A stretch of DNA of 64,000 bases from Maribellus comscasis (lineage in GTDB: Bacteria > Bacteroidota > Bacteroidia > Bacteroidales > Prolixibacteraceae), in the NCBI RefSeq assembly GCF_009762775.1, contig NZ_CP046401.1, positions 5,096,001-5,160,000 of the forward strand, in the 5' to 3' direction. The translations under genes and the position numbers were made by a program. The notes under the pieces are model-generated. The model was not told where the DNA came from, ran no database searches, and worked only from the letters and a program-made list of their open reading frames with translations. Of the stretch, positions 52,358-62,000 are shown in pieces. Numbering within the stretch: position 1 is the stretch's first letter; each line of letters starts with the position of its first letter.

Positions 52358-53464
52358 TTATTCCAACCTAATCTTAAATTTCCGTACGCTCACCGCAATA
52401 AAAAACAGAGTCATTCCAATCAATATTAATGTTTCTTTCCATACGAAAAGAATTCCCACTCCCTTCAGCATAATTGCACGAATAATGGTAACAAAATAGC
52501 GGGCCGGCATAATATGGCTTATTACTTGTAAAACAACCGGCATGTTCTCTATCGGGTAAATAAATCCCGACAAAATAATGGTTGGCAACATTAATCCAAT
52601 CATCGATATAAACATGGCGGTCATCTGGCTTTTGGCAGCAGTGGAAATAAGGATACCCAAACACAGGGCCATCATGATAAACAAAATGGTTTCAAGCATC
52701 AATAAGATAAAACTTCCGGTAATGGGAACTCCAAAAACCAGATTGCCGATAAGTACAATAACAAATGCATTTGCAACCGACAGCAGAAGATAAGGAATTA
52801 CTTTACCAATAATTATTTGTGCAGGTCGTAAGGGCGAAACCAGTAGTATTTCCATCGTACCCAATTCTTTTTCACGAGTGATGGAAATAGAAGTCATCAT
52901 AGCAGAAATAAGCATTAAAATGAGTGCCATAACACCGGGAACAAACATATAAGCACTTTTCATTTCTTCATTAAAATACATCCGCACTTCAGGCTGAATT
53001 TGCATAGGTAGTTGCAGGTTTGGGTGCATCTTTTTTATGTAGTCGTTAATGATTCCGGAAGTGTAAGAAATAACCAGGCGTGCGGTGTTTGGATCAGAAG
53101 CATCGGCAATAAGCTGTACATTTGCCTTTCCTTCCTTTTTTAGTTTTTCACCAAAATTACTTTCAAAAACAATCACTTCCTTTACTTTTCCTTTTCTGAA
53201 AATATCTTCTATGCCGTTTGTATTTTCCAGGTTTTTATCCAGAATAAAATATCCCGACGACAGTATTTTATTTGTAATTTGCTGCGTGGTTACATCTTTC
53301 GACTGGTCGTAAACAGCAATGTGTACATCCTTGATTTCGCTTTTAATAACTGTCCCGAAAATTAGCAGTTGGGCAATCGGAATTCCAAATAAAATCAACA
53401 TCGTCCGCGGATCACGAAAAATGTGGAAGAATTCTTTTTTTATAAAAGATTTAAGCTGTTTCAT
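52358..53464 (-). CDS. ABC-2 type permease, YbhS-like
   Basis: Second inner-membrane permease. Starts LKSFIKKEFFHIFRDPRTML, has one N-terminal helix, a periplasmic region and five C-terminal helices, with GFIYPIENMPVVLQ near residue 300 as the ABC-2 signature. It forms a heterodimer with the YbhR-like permease, energised by the ATPases upstream. Confidence 0.88.
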   Translation of the reverse strand: MKQLKSFIKKEFFHIFRDPRTMLILFGIPIAQLLIFGTVIKSEIKDVHIAVYDQSKDVTTQQITNKILSSGYFILDKNLENTNGIEDIFRKGKVKEVIVFESNFGEKLKKEGKANVQLIADASDPNTARLVISYTSGIINDYIKKMHPNLQLPMQIQPEVRMYFNEEMKSAYMFVPGVMALILMLISAMMTSISITREKELGTMEILLVSPLRPAQIIIGKVIPYLLLSVANAFVIVLIGNLVFGVPITGSFILLMLETILFIMMALCLGILISTAAKSQMTAMFISMIGLMLPTIILSGFIYPIENMPVVLQVISHIMPARYFVTIIRAIMLKGVGILFVWKETLILIGMTLFFIAVSVRKFKIRLE

Positions 53465-53582
53465 ATTTTAAAATAGCTGGAAGACGGAAGTCAGAAGAAA
53501 GAAGTTGAACCATTCAATTCCGATTTTTTGTCTTTCATTTTTATATTTCATTCTTTGTTGTTTATTCTTAGCTTATTTCCGG

Positions 53583-53615
53583 TTCCCCTCCGTTGGAGGG
53601 GTTAGGAGAGGCTTC
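53583..53615 (-). repeat. Short palindromic repeat (copy 3)
   Basis: CCCCTCC and GGAGGGG around GTT, then GGAGAGG. On the minus strand it starts directly after the stop of the ATPase at 53616. Confidence 0.65.
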
Positions 53616-54335
53616 TTACCTTGCAATTTTTATAAATACTTCGTCCATGTTTTTTGCATTGTATCTTTCTTTTAGTTTTGCGGGTGTGTCCAGTGCTTCA
53701 ATTTTTCCGGCATCCATAATCGAAACGCGGTCGCAATATTCAGCTTCATCCATGTAATGCGTGGTAACAAAAACGGTTATCCCGTTACTGGCCGCTTCAT
53801 AAATCAGATCCCAGAATTTTCTGCGTGTAACCGGGTCAACGCCACCGGTGGGCTCATCGAGAAATACAATTTTAGGTTCATGAAAAATGGCTACAGAAAA
53901 GGCCAGTTTCTGTTTCCATCCCAGGGGCAAGCCTGCAATCAACTTGTTTCTCGCATTTTCCATTTCCAGCTTTTTTAACAGTTCCGCCATTTTCTCTTTT
54001 CTTTTTTTGGGCGGTATTCCATAAATTCCTGCGTAAAGTCGTATGTTTTCCGCGACGGTTAAATCCTCATACAACGAAAATTTCTGACTCATATATCCTA
54101 TGTTTTTTTTGACTTTTTCGGTCTCCCGGTAAATATCAAAACCTGCAACTTTTACATTACCCGAAGTGGGTGAGGAGAGACCACATAAAATCCGGATAGC
54201 TGTTGTTTTGCCCGCACCATTTGCCCCAAGAAATCCAAATATTTCGCCTTTGTACACATCAAAACTCAGGTTGTCGTTCGCTGTAAAACTCCCAAACTTT
54301 TTAACCAGGTTTTGTACCGTTATAATTTTTTCCAT
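53616..54335 (-). CDS. ABC transporter ATPase, equivalent to the C-terminal half of YbhF
   Basis: Walker A GANGAGKTT near residue 35, Walker B IVFLDEPTGGVDP near 157 and switch His in FVTTHYMDEAE. The signature motif is LPLGWKQKL instead of LSGGQ, as in the second domain of E. coli YbhF. It works with the ATPase at 54799, whose signature is canonical, and the two permeases. At 239 aa it is a single domain. A four-helix-bundle gene separates the two ATPase genes. Confidence 0.9.
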   Translation of the reverse strand: MEKIITVQNLVKKFGSFTANDNLSFDVYKGEIFGFLGANGAGKTTAIRILCGLSSPTSGNVKVAGFDIYRETEKVKKNIGYMSQKFSLYEDLTVAENIRLYAGIYGIPPKKRKEKMAELLKKLEMENARNKLIAGLPLGWKQKLAFSVAIFHEPKIVFLDEPTGGVDPVTRRKFWDLIYEAASNGITVFVTTHYMDEAEYCDRVSIMDAGKIEALDTPAKLKERYNAKNMDEVFIKIAR

Positions 54336-54370
54336 TTTTTTCAGTTTTCAGTCGCAGTCACAGTTTTCAG

Positions 54371-54745
54371 TTAAAAATCTTTACTGCTTCCGAATTTATT
54401 TGGATTATTCATCATGTAATTCAATAGTTTCCCAATTTCCAAACATTCAGAATAAAGGGAATCGTGTATTTCTCTATTAAGATATTTACATTCTAATGCA
54501 AAATCCAGCCAAACTACAGTCTCACTGTTTTCACCATCAGAATCAGTGAGTTTTGAAATGAAATGTTTTGGATATATTCTTTTTCGATAAGCCTCTGCTA
54601 AATTGGCACATGTAGAACGGGAAGATCTCCTGATTTGATCGGTTAATGAATACTTTTCTTCTTTTGGAAATGATTTTGAAACTTCAAAAATCTTCATTGC
54701 CAATTCAAAAGCTTTCTGGTAGGCAATTAATTCTTTAAAATCCAT
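54371..54745 (-). CDS. Four-helix bundle protein (S23/IVS-type)
   Basis: A 124-aa soluble helical protein beginning MDFKELIAYQKAFELAMKIF, with the conserved EKYSLTDQIRRSSRSTCANLAEAYRK near residue 31-56. This is the four-helix-bundle family first seen encoded in intervening sequences of 23S rRNA and now widely scattered in Bacteroidota. Its function is unknown. It lies inside the efflux operon between two ATPase genes, in the same direction, and was probably inserted there. Confidence 0.85.
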   Translation of the reverse strand: MDFKELIAYQKAFELAMKIFEVSKSFPKEEKYSLTDQIRRSSRSTCANLAEAYRKRIYPKHFISKLTDSDGENSETVVWLDFALECKYLNREIHDSLYSECLEIGKLLNYMMNNPNKFGSSKDF

Positions 54746-54798
54746 GATACATTGGTTTATATTCTACTTGTTTTACTGTTAGCTGAGACTGAGACTGT

Positions 54799-55773
54799 TC
54801 ACTTGGTTTGCGACTGCATATTCATAAACACATCCTCAATTCCCGGGTGAATTTCTTCCACCACTACATTTTTATGATTTTGTTTTTCGAGGTAAATATC
54901 CAGTTCACTGGTTTCAACATCGTCGTTAATTCCGGTAAAGTGTGCAAATTGTCCAAAAGCAAATACAGATTCGGCTTTTTCAAATGCTCTCAAATCGTTG
55001 ATAAGACGGTACATTTCGTCAGAACGAACCTGGATAACTTTACGCGGAAATTTTTCAGTAATTCGTTGTGGAGAATCTACATCCAGAAGTTCTCCTTTTT
55101 GAATCAGAGCAACACGGTCGCATAAATTGGCTTCGTCCATATAGGGAGTTGAAACGAGTATGGTTATTCCTTTTTCCTGGAGTTTTTTTAGCATTTCCCA
55201 GAATTCCTTTCTTGATACGGCGTCCACTCCGGTAGTTGGCTCGTCAAGGACGAGAACCTTGGGTTTATGAATAAGCGCACAGGAAAGTGCCAGTTTTTGT
55301 TTCATTCCACCTGAAAGTTTTCCTGCCCGGCGGTTTTTGAATGGTTCTATCTGGTAATAAATATCACGTATAAGATCATAATTTTCTTGAACCGTTGTTC
55401 CAAAAACGGTAGCAAAAAAGTTAAGATTTTCCTCCACACTCAAATCCTGGTAAAGGGAAAAACGTCCCGGCATATAACCAACGATGTGTCTGATCTTTTT
55501 AAAATCATTAACTACGTCCAGCCCATCCATTTTTGCTTCACCTGAATCAGGTAGCAACAGTGTCGTTAAAATGCGCATCAAGGTGGTTTTTCCGGCGCCG
55601 TCGGGTCCGATTAGTCCAAATAACTCTCCTTCGTTTACTTTCAGAGAAATCCTTTTTAACGCATGAGTTTCGTCGTATGACTTTGATATTTGGTTAATTC
55701 CAATGACAGCGTCACCCCAACCCTCTCCAGGGGAGAGGGAGTTTTGAATCGTATTACTGTTACTGTTTTTCAT
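54799..55773 (-). CDS. ABC transporter ATPase, equivalent to the N-terminal half of YbhF
   Basis: Walker A GPDGAGKT (56-63), signature LSGGMKQKL near residue 157, Walker B VLVLDEPTTGVD near 178, and a His-to-Pro change at the switch (STPYMDEAN instead of THYMDEAE), so this site may be less active. The C-terminal about 90 residues are an extra regulatory-type domain. Residues 12-21 (SLSPGEGWGD) are encoded by a palindromic repeat, which seems to have extended the N-terminus. It pairs with the ATPase at 53616. Confidence 0.88.
   Translation of the reverse strand: MKNSNSNTIQNSLSPGEGWGDAVIGINQISKSYDETHALKRISLKVNEGELFGLIGPDGAGKTTLMRILTTLLLPDSGEAKMDGLDVVNDFKKIRHIVGYMPGRFSLYQDLSVEENLNFFATVFGTTVQENYDLIRDIYYQIEPFKNRRAGKLSGGMKQKLALSCALIHKPKVLVLDEPTTGVDAVSRKEFWEMLKKLQEKGITILVSTPYMDEANLCDRVALIQKGELLDVDSPQRITEKFPRKVIQVRSDEMYRLINDLRAFEKAESVFAFGQFAHFTGINDDVETSELDIYLEKQNHKNVVVEEIHPGIEDVFMNMQSQTK
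55711..55741 (-). repeat. Short palindromic repeat (copy 4) inside the ATPase coding region
   Basis: CCCTCTCC and GGAGAGGG arms with flanking CCCC block. It is translated in frame as SLSPGEGWGD near the N-terminus of the ATPase at 54799-55773. Confidence 0.65.
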
Positions 55774-55811
55774 TTCGATACTTTCTCAATTTCACAACTC
55801 AACATTTTTTT

Positions 55812-55842
55812 ACCTCCCCTAAGGGGAGGTCAGGAGGGGCTT
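55812..55842 (-). repeat. Short palindromic repeat (copy 5)
   Basis: ACCTCCCCT and AGGGGAGGT arms with a single central base, then GGAGGGG. On the minus strand it begins at the stop codon of the HlyD-like gene. Confidence 0.65.
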
Positions 55843-56719
55843 ACCAACTAATTTCCCCGGGCATTCCAACCTTCAGTGTTCCGTCGTTTTTTACTTTCAC
55901 TTTAACAGCATAAACCAATTTTACTCTTTCTTCTTTTGTTTGAATAATTTTAGGTGTAAATTCTGCTTCCGAAGAAATCCAGTTCACCCTTCCACTTAGT
56001 TCCTGATTTTCTGTTTCTGATTTGTCGATGACAACATTCACCTGTTGCCCGATTTTAACATTTGGGAGTTGCGCTCCGCTAACATAAACTTTCAATGTGA
56101 GTTCATCTAAATCAGCAATTTTAAAAAGTGGTTTTCCCTGGGTTGCCAATTCACCCTGTTCTATATAGGTTTCCAGAATTGTTCCACTTACCGGAGATTC
56201 AACCTGACAACGTCGAAGTAAATCTTCAGCAGTTTCTTTTTGGGTTTCCAAAACATCCAGTTCCATGTTAACGGATGTAAACTGTGTCCGCGTGCCTGCA
56301 ATTTGTTTTTTTATTACACTGATTTGGCTTGTAATATCGTCCAGTTGCTTTTGTGTGGCAGCCTGGTCTTTTACCATCTGTGCTACCCTTTTCTCATTTG
56401 TCTCCAGATTTTTAATCTGTTCCTCAAAAACGTCTATTTGCGATTGTATCGATTGTTTTTTTGATAAAATAGCTGCTTTTTGCGCATCAATTTGTTTTAG
56501 TTTTAAATCAATCTGAACAGTATCGGTTAAAGCAGCCGTAAAACCGGCTTCTATTTTTTGCCCTTTTTCAATATTTAATTGAAGAATTTTTCCTGATGAT
56601 TCGGATGACACAATTACGGGGTCAGCTTCAAAATTGCCAAAAGCATCCGATTTTTCGTCTGTATTGTTACAGCTAAAAAGAAGTGCTGCAAACAACATAA
56701 TTAATAAATTCTTTTTCAT
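55841..56719 (-). CDS. HlyD-family periplasmic adaptor (lipoprotein)
   Basis: Periplasmic adaptor linking the ABC permeases to TolC. A lipoprotein signal (LLFSC, Cys17) anchors it. A half-lipoyl motif (SSGKILQLNIEKGQKIEAG) is near residue 40, a long coiled coil spans about 70-165, the second lipoyl half (SPVSGTILETYIEQGELATQGKPLF) is near 178, and a beta-barrel follows. Length 292 aa is short but typical of YbhG-like adaptors. It sits between the TolC and ATPase genes. Confidence 0.9.
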   Translation of the reverse strand: MKKNLLIMLFAALLFSCNNTDEKSDAFGNFEADPVIVSSESSGKILQLNIEKGQKIEAGFTAALTDTVQIDLKLKQIDAQKAAILSKKQSIQSQIDVFEEQIKNLETNEKRVAQMVKDQAATQKQLDDITSQISVIKKQIAGTRTQFTSVNMELDVLETQKETAEDLLRRCQVESPVSGTILETYIEQGELATQGKPLFKIADLDELTLKVYVSGAQLPNVKIGQQVNVVIDKSETENQELSGRVNWISSEAEFTPKIIQTKEERVKLVYAVKVKVKNDGTLKVGMPGEISW

Positions 56720-56775
56720 TGTATTTCGGTTTTAAATCTTTACATATTTCTGAATACTCTGGCTGTGGACAGCGA

Positions 56776-58041
56776 CTATTCACTGAATTTTTTTCCTTTG
56801 ATTAGATTATACTTTTCTTTTGCTTCGTTAAGTTGAATACGGTGAAGTTCGACGTTCAGTTTTGCAATGGTTTCAGCTTGCACATCCTGTATATAATCTG
56901 AAGTAGTGATTGTTTCGTTTTCTAGCTTTGAGGCGGATGATTGTGCAATTTCGGTGCGCAGCATTACCATTTTTGTATCTGTTTCTATTAATTTTTCAAG
57001 TTTGCTAATTTGTTCATTTTGCTGAGCAAGAAGCAGATTTATATTTTGGTTGAATGTTTCTTCCTGTTGTGAAATCATTTTCGAGTGCAACTGCAGCATT
57101 TCCTTCTGGCGAGTGGTTTTTTTCCAATCGAATGCGTTCCACGATAAGCCAATTCCAACAAGATAATAGGTGTCAAATTTGTCATTCAACATATTTAAAG
57201 CAGGTTTGCCGTAACCGGCCTGTCCAAATCCAAAAACTTTTGGATTGCGACTTTTAGTCAATAAATCGCTTTGCTTTTCGAATTGATTTTTTTGAGATGA
57301 AAACAACTCCAGCTCCGGTCTTGACAATTTATCGCGCATGTTTGGTTCCGAAGTGTTATATTTCAGTACTGAATTTTCATCGATTGTTTGTCCTGTTAAA
57401 ATGGTCAGCATCTGAATTGCTGTTTTTTTGCCGGCGTCCAATTGCAGAGTACTTTGTTCGATGTTCAAAATTTCAGCTTCAAGAGAAAGTGCGTTGGATT
57501 TTTCCAGCATTTGGTTTTCTACTCCCGATTGAACTGTTTTGAGTTTTTCCTGCAATACTTTTTTCTGGGCAGTCAGCACTTCCTTTTGTTTATCCATAGC
57601 CAGCACTGTAAAAAAAGCCTGCGAAACCTGTTCATTCAGCTTGTACAATTCTACTTCAACCTGGCTAAGATTACTTTGTAAAATAGCGTCCTCCAATTTT
57701 GTGTTCGCAGTCGAAATTCCACCATCCCAAATGTTTTGTTTAAACTCTGCATAGGTTTTATACTGGTCTTTCGAAACGGAAGGGATATCAATTCCCGGCA
57801 TGGAAATATTTACGCTGGTAACATCCGACTGGTAGGTAGCCTGTCCGTTTAGCGTAAGCTGCGGCAGATAATTTGTTTTTATGTTTTCTTTTTTTAGTGA
57901 AGTTATTTCCTCCCAGATTTCCGCTTGTTTTAAATTGGGATAGTTTTCACGCGCCCAGTTATAACAATTGTTCAACAGAATATCCTGTTGAGCAAATGCC
58001 AACTGCGTGGGTAGCAGTAATAAAATTAGTAGCTTTTTCAT
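56776..58041 (-). CDS. TolC-family outer membrane efflux protein
   Basis: Outer-membrane channel, 421 aa, with a signal peptide (about 1-18, FAQQ). Two OEP repeats are visible: LNNCYNWARENYPNLKQAE near residue 23 and YYLVGIGLSWNAFDWKK near 290, each followed by long helices with heptad periodicity. It overlaps the tetR stop by four bases and is the first structural gene of the efflux operon. Confidence 0.9.
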   Translation of the reverse strand: MKKLLILLLLPTQLAFAQQDILLNNCYNWARENYPNLKQAEIWEEITSLKKENIKTNYLPQLTLNGQATYQSDVTSVNISMPGIDIPSVSKDQYKTYAEFKQNIWDGGISTANTKLEDAILQSNLSQVEVELYKLNEQVSQAFFTVLAMDKQKEVLTAQKKVLQEKLKTVQSGVENQMLEKSNALSLEAEILNIEQSTLQLDAGKKTAIQMLTILTGQTIDENSVLKYNTSEPNMRDKLSRPELELFSSQKNQFEKQSDLLTKSRNPKVFGFGQAGYGKPALNMLNDKFDTYYLVGIGLSWNAFDWKKTTRQKEMLQLHSKMISQQEETFNQNINLLLAQQNEQISKLEKLIETDTKMVMLRTEIAQSSASKLENETITTSDYIQDVQAETIAKLNVELHRIQLNEAKEKYNLIKGKKFSE

Positions 58042-58652
58042 TTTATTAAAATTGAATGTAAAATGAATTCAGTAATTGTTTTTTTTCTTCGTTCAATAAA
58101 TGTTTTGTAGGCTTCTTTATCGTTTTCAAAAAACATTATGGTCATTAGCGGTCGGGCTGCGATAGGAAAAATACTTAGCCCAAGGATATTAACCAGCAGA
58201 TCCCGCGGATCCATTTTTCTAATTCTTCCAGCTTCCATTTCTTTTTTGAACATGGCAAAAATCTTGTCAGGTTGAATTCCGGTTCCTTTTATAATTTTTG
58301 CCAAAAATTCAGGATTTCGATTCATTTCTTTCAAAACAAAAGTTGGAAGAAATGGATTCTTCATTAATAAATCAATGTAGCTCTCAACAAAAATTCCCAG
58401 TTTTTTCTCAATCGGTAAATCAGAGTATACCATATCCATGAGATTGGGTAATATTTTGCTAAAAACTTTTTTGAAAATAGCATCAAACAATTTTTCTTTT
58501 GTTCTGAAGTAGTAATGAAGCAAAGCCTTGTTGATGCCTGCTTCGTCTGCAATTTCCTGCATTCGGGCGCCATCCATTCCTTTTTTTATAAATACATTTT
58601 GTGCAGCGTTCAAAATCTTTTCTTCAGTGTTGTCTTTTTTTGTTTCTGTCAT
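58038..58652 (-). CDS. TetR-family regulator of the efflux operon
   Basis: Repressor with an N-terminal TetR helix-turn-helix (about residues 8-55: EEKILNAAQNVFIKKGMDGARMQEIADEAGINKALLHYYF) and a ligand-binding helical domain to residue 204. The ATG at 58652 is chosen because the upstream in-frame ATG adds 14 residues before the usual start. It is first in the operon and probably represses it; three TTTAACTAAA copies lie just upstream. Confidence 0.9.
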   Translation of the reverse strand: MTETKKDNTEEKILNAAQNVFIKKGMDGARMQEIADEAGINKALLHYYFRTKEKLFDAIFKKVFSKILPNLMDMVYSDLPIEKKLGIFVESYIDLLMKNPFLPTFVLKEMNRNPEFLAKIIKGTGIQPDKIFAMFKKEMEAGRIRKMDPRDLLVNILGLSIFPIAARPLMTIMFFENDKEAYKTFIERRKKTITEFILHSILIK

Positions 58653-58661
58653 TTTACTAAG

Positions 58662-58750
58662 AAGTTTAACTAAATTGTTTAACCATCCGGTCAAAATTAG
58701 AATGAATATATTTATTAACCAAATATTTTAACTAAAAAGTTTAACTAAAT
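58662..58750. promoter_or_regulatory. Three copies of TTTAACTAAA upstream of tetR, probable operator
   Basis: TTTAACTAAA occurs at 58665-58674, 58727-58736 and 58740-58749; two of them are within a 14-base identical repeat (AAGTTTAACTAAAT at 58662 and 58737). They lie in the promoter region of the TetR operon, consistent with autoregulation. Confidence 0.5.
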
Positions 58751-58979
58751 GGTAAAATTTATATCAAAATCTTTTTAATTTGTTTTTGTTACGCCTTTAT
58801 AAGTGAGATAGGGGCTTTTCTGGTTGCTTCGATTGTTTTGTCAATTGTTTTCTTTTTAAAAAGAATAAATGGCTGATAAATCAGAAAAACAAAATGGGGC
58901 AAATTGTCCAGATTTTAGAAAAACTTTGATTATCAGGTTTATTAACTGTGTTTTCTTAAAGATGTTCTGCATCTTCTGT

Positions 58980-58987
58980 TATTTTTG
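58980..58987 (+). promoter_or_regulatory. Candidate -7 element TATTTTTG upstream of the large secreted protein
   Basis: Exact TAnnTTTG match, 51 bases before the ATG at 59038. No TTG is well placed upstream. Confidence 0.35.
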
Positions 58988-59037
58988 TAATGAAGTTTTA
59001 TGGATGTTGTTAATCTTCTTTATTAAAAAAACTGGGT

Positions 59038-62000
59038 ATGTCCTTATTTCGTAAAATATCAATTTTGTTTGAGAAATCATATTGGGGATCAGAATTTTTC
59101 GAAAAAGTATCCGGTATTCGGTCTGTAGTTTTTTCGCCGGTTTATTCACTAATTTTGACAGCTGTTTTTCTGTTAGCATTCGAAAGTATTGCTGCACAAA
59201 ACTGGAATTGGACGGGAGATGTTAGTAACGACTGGCACGAAGCTGCCAACTGGGATCAGGGAAGTGTGCCGGATGGCAACGCTAAAGTGATTATAGGTCT
59301 TGTATCATCGGGTATTTATCCGGAAATAAAAAACAATGTTACAGTTTCAACCCTTACTGTTAGTGACTGGTACGGAGGAGCAATAGCGGTGGTAAATGGT
59401 GCGACGCTTACCGTCGAGAATAATCTTGATATTCAGGACTACGGAGAAATACTACTTGACAACGGGAACCTTCAATTTAATGGAAAAGGGAATAACGGAC
59501 ACGATATAACCATGGCTTTTCTCAATACTTCTATCCGGATCGTCAATTCTGGAACACTAAACTCGCCGAATTGTAAATTAACCATAAATGGAGAATTAAT
59601 ACTTGAAGACGGGAATATTAATCTGGGGGATGGGTTTGAGTTGGCCTCGGGGAAGACTTTTGATGTGTTGCGGGGAAGTGTAAATGTGTATGGCCCAACA
59701 TTGATTAAAGGAACGCTAAATGGAGGAGTCGGAAATTTTGTTTTTGACGGGGATTCCTCGAATAGCACTCACAAGGCTGAAATAAGAAGTGAAGGGCGTT
59801 TTTACATGTCTCCTTCCGCTTCTGATGTGCAGACCTTGGATTGCACTTCTGATACTCCCGAGCTCTCCGGTGGAACTGTTGATTTTTATACACCGTGTTA
59901 CATTCAGAACTCCGGTTATTTTTACGGAGGAAATGCGTATGTTACTTTTTACAACTCGATTAGTCCGAATGGAACAGCCGTGATAGAAACTCATAATGGT
60001 ATACTCCTGTTTAAAGCAGATCTTACCGCTCATAGTACGGCCAATATAAATATTACATGTGAAGGCACAATTCAGGTGGATGGAAATACGACTTTAAAAT
60101 CAGCAGGCTACATAAATGCTATGGGGGGAAATATTTATTTTGGAGGCAATTTGCGAACCGAAAAAAGCAGTGGAACTATAAATGCAGGAGGAAGTACGAT
60201 TTATTTTAGCGGGAGTAGCTTTGAAAATGAAGGCTATTTTAATGCAGGAACAAGTACTTTTGTGTTTAGTGGTGGAAGTCAGGAGTTTAGTACACACAGC
60301 TGGAGGGCTGATAATACGTTCTATAATCTTGTTGTAGAAATCGGAGCTGATGTGCAGTCTACCCACAATGTTATGGTTTTAAATGATTTGGAGGTTAGCG
60401 AGGCTGGGAGTTTTACGATTGAGCCAGGTAAAACGCTCGATGCAGTTGGTTATGTTACCGGCGAAGATTACATTTTTACTAATCGTCCGTATATCATATC
60501 AATAGTAATTAATTCAGAAAATACAATCACGGCCGTTTTTAACGAACCCCTGGATCCTGTTTCATCACAAACTGCATCCAATTACCGGGTAGAAAATGAG
60601 ACGGGGAATACAATTGACTATCCGTTAAATCCGGTTCTTGGAGGGGTTAATAACAATGAGATTTCCTTGACACTCGGCTTTAATATTGTGTCGGATGTTG
60701 ATTATTATCTTATTGGGAATAATATTAAAAATTTGAATAATTATACTTTAAGTGTTAATCATAAAAAAAGATTTCTGGAAACAGAGCCGGCAAATTTTTG
60801 GAGATGGGCAGGAACAATTGATTCAGAATGGGAAAAAGCGGGGAACTGGGTAAAGAACAAACTTCCTCAAACCAGTTCACATGTTGTTATCCCGATAACA
60901 CCAAATGATCCCCTGATATCGTCGCAGGGGAACCGTATTTTTGATCTTGAAATAAAGACAGGAGCATCGTTAACGATCGGCTCAACAGGGAATTTAACTG
61001 TGGATAACAGTGTTTCAAACAGTGCGGGCTCCGGAGGTTTACTTATTGCTTCTGATACCGAAGGAACCGGTTCGTTAATTCATAATACCAACGGCGTTTT
61101 GGCAACATTTCAACGGTATATTTCGGGCGAACCTCAAACATGGCAAATGATTTCTTCGCCTGTGGCAGACCAGGAAATTTCGGGAAATTTTACACCTACC
61201 GGGGGGAGTGATGCATACGGCGACAATACACGATACGATTTTTATTCCTGGTACGAGCCGGATACCTCCTGGGTGTATCTTCTAAATATTGATCAGCCGC
61301 CAACGTGGCTAACAAGCAATAACAATAGTAATAATTTTATATCCGGAAGGGGGTATCTCATTTCTTACAAGGATGCCCATCCAACCAAAGCTTTTCAGGG
61401 AACCCTGAGTAATGGAGAAGTTTCTGTTCAATTGTCCAAAACAGCAGGAACGGGAACAGAGTTTGGATTTAACCTCGTTGGAAATCCGTATCCTTCTTCT
61501 GTCGACTGGAAATCTTCCGGCTGGGGAAGAAACACATTGGAAGGTAATAATCAAGGTTATGATATCTGGATTTGGAGCGAAACAAACAATAATTATGGTG
61601 CTTACAATTCAGCTTCTGCATCAGACGATGGTACTCTTGGAGTTTCGCGTTATATAGCACCAACTCAGGGATTTTTTGTGAAAGCCAGTCAGTCAGGAGT
61701 GCTTTCCATGAATAACTCGGTCAGGGTAAATAAAGGAGCCGGAAATTGGCTTAAAAGTGCCAATAGCACTCAGAACAGAATTGTAGTTGATGTGGAATCT
61801 TCAGACGGATTTGGTAAAGATGAAGTTATTATTGAATTTGGACATACCGGACAAGAAACGGGTACGGCGAAACGATTTAGTTTTGTGTCTGCTTCTCCGA
61901 GTTTGTTTCTGGAGGAAGAGCAAATGGCTTACTCAATACGCTTGTTGGGAGAAAAAGAAGATTATCCGGTTTTGCCTGTCTCTTTTGATGCCGGAGAAAG

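Noticed and set aside
58869..59054. 61-codon reading frame before the large secreted protein
   Set aside because: It overlaps the start of the next gene and the candidate promoter, and has no recognisable features beyond chance hydrophobic runs.
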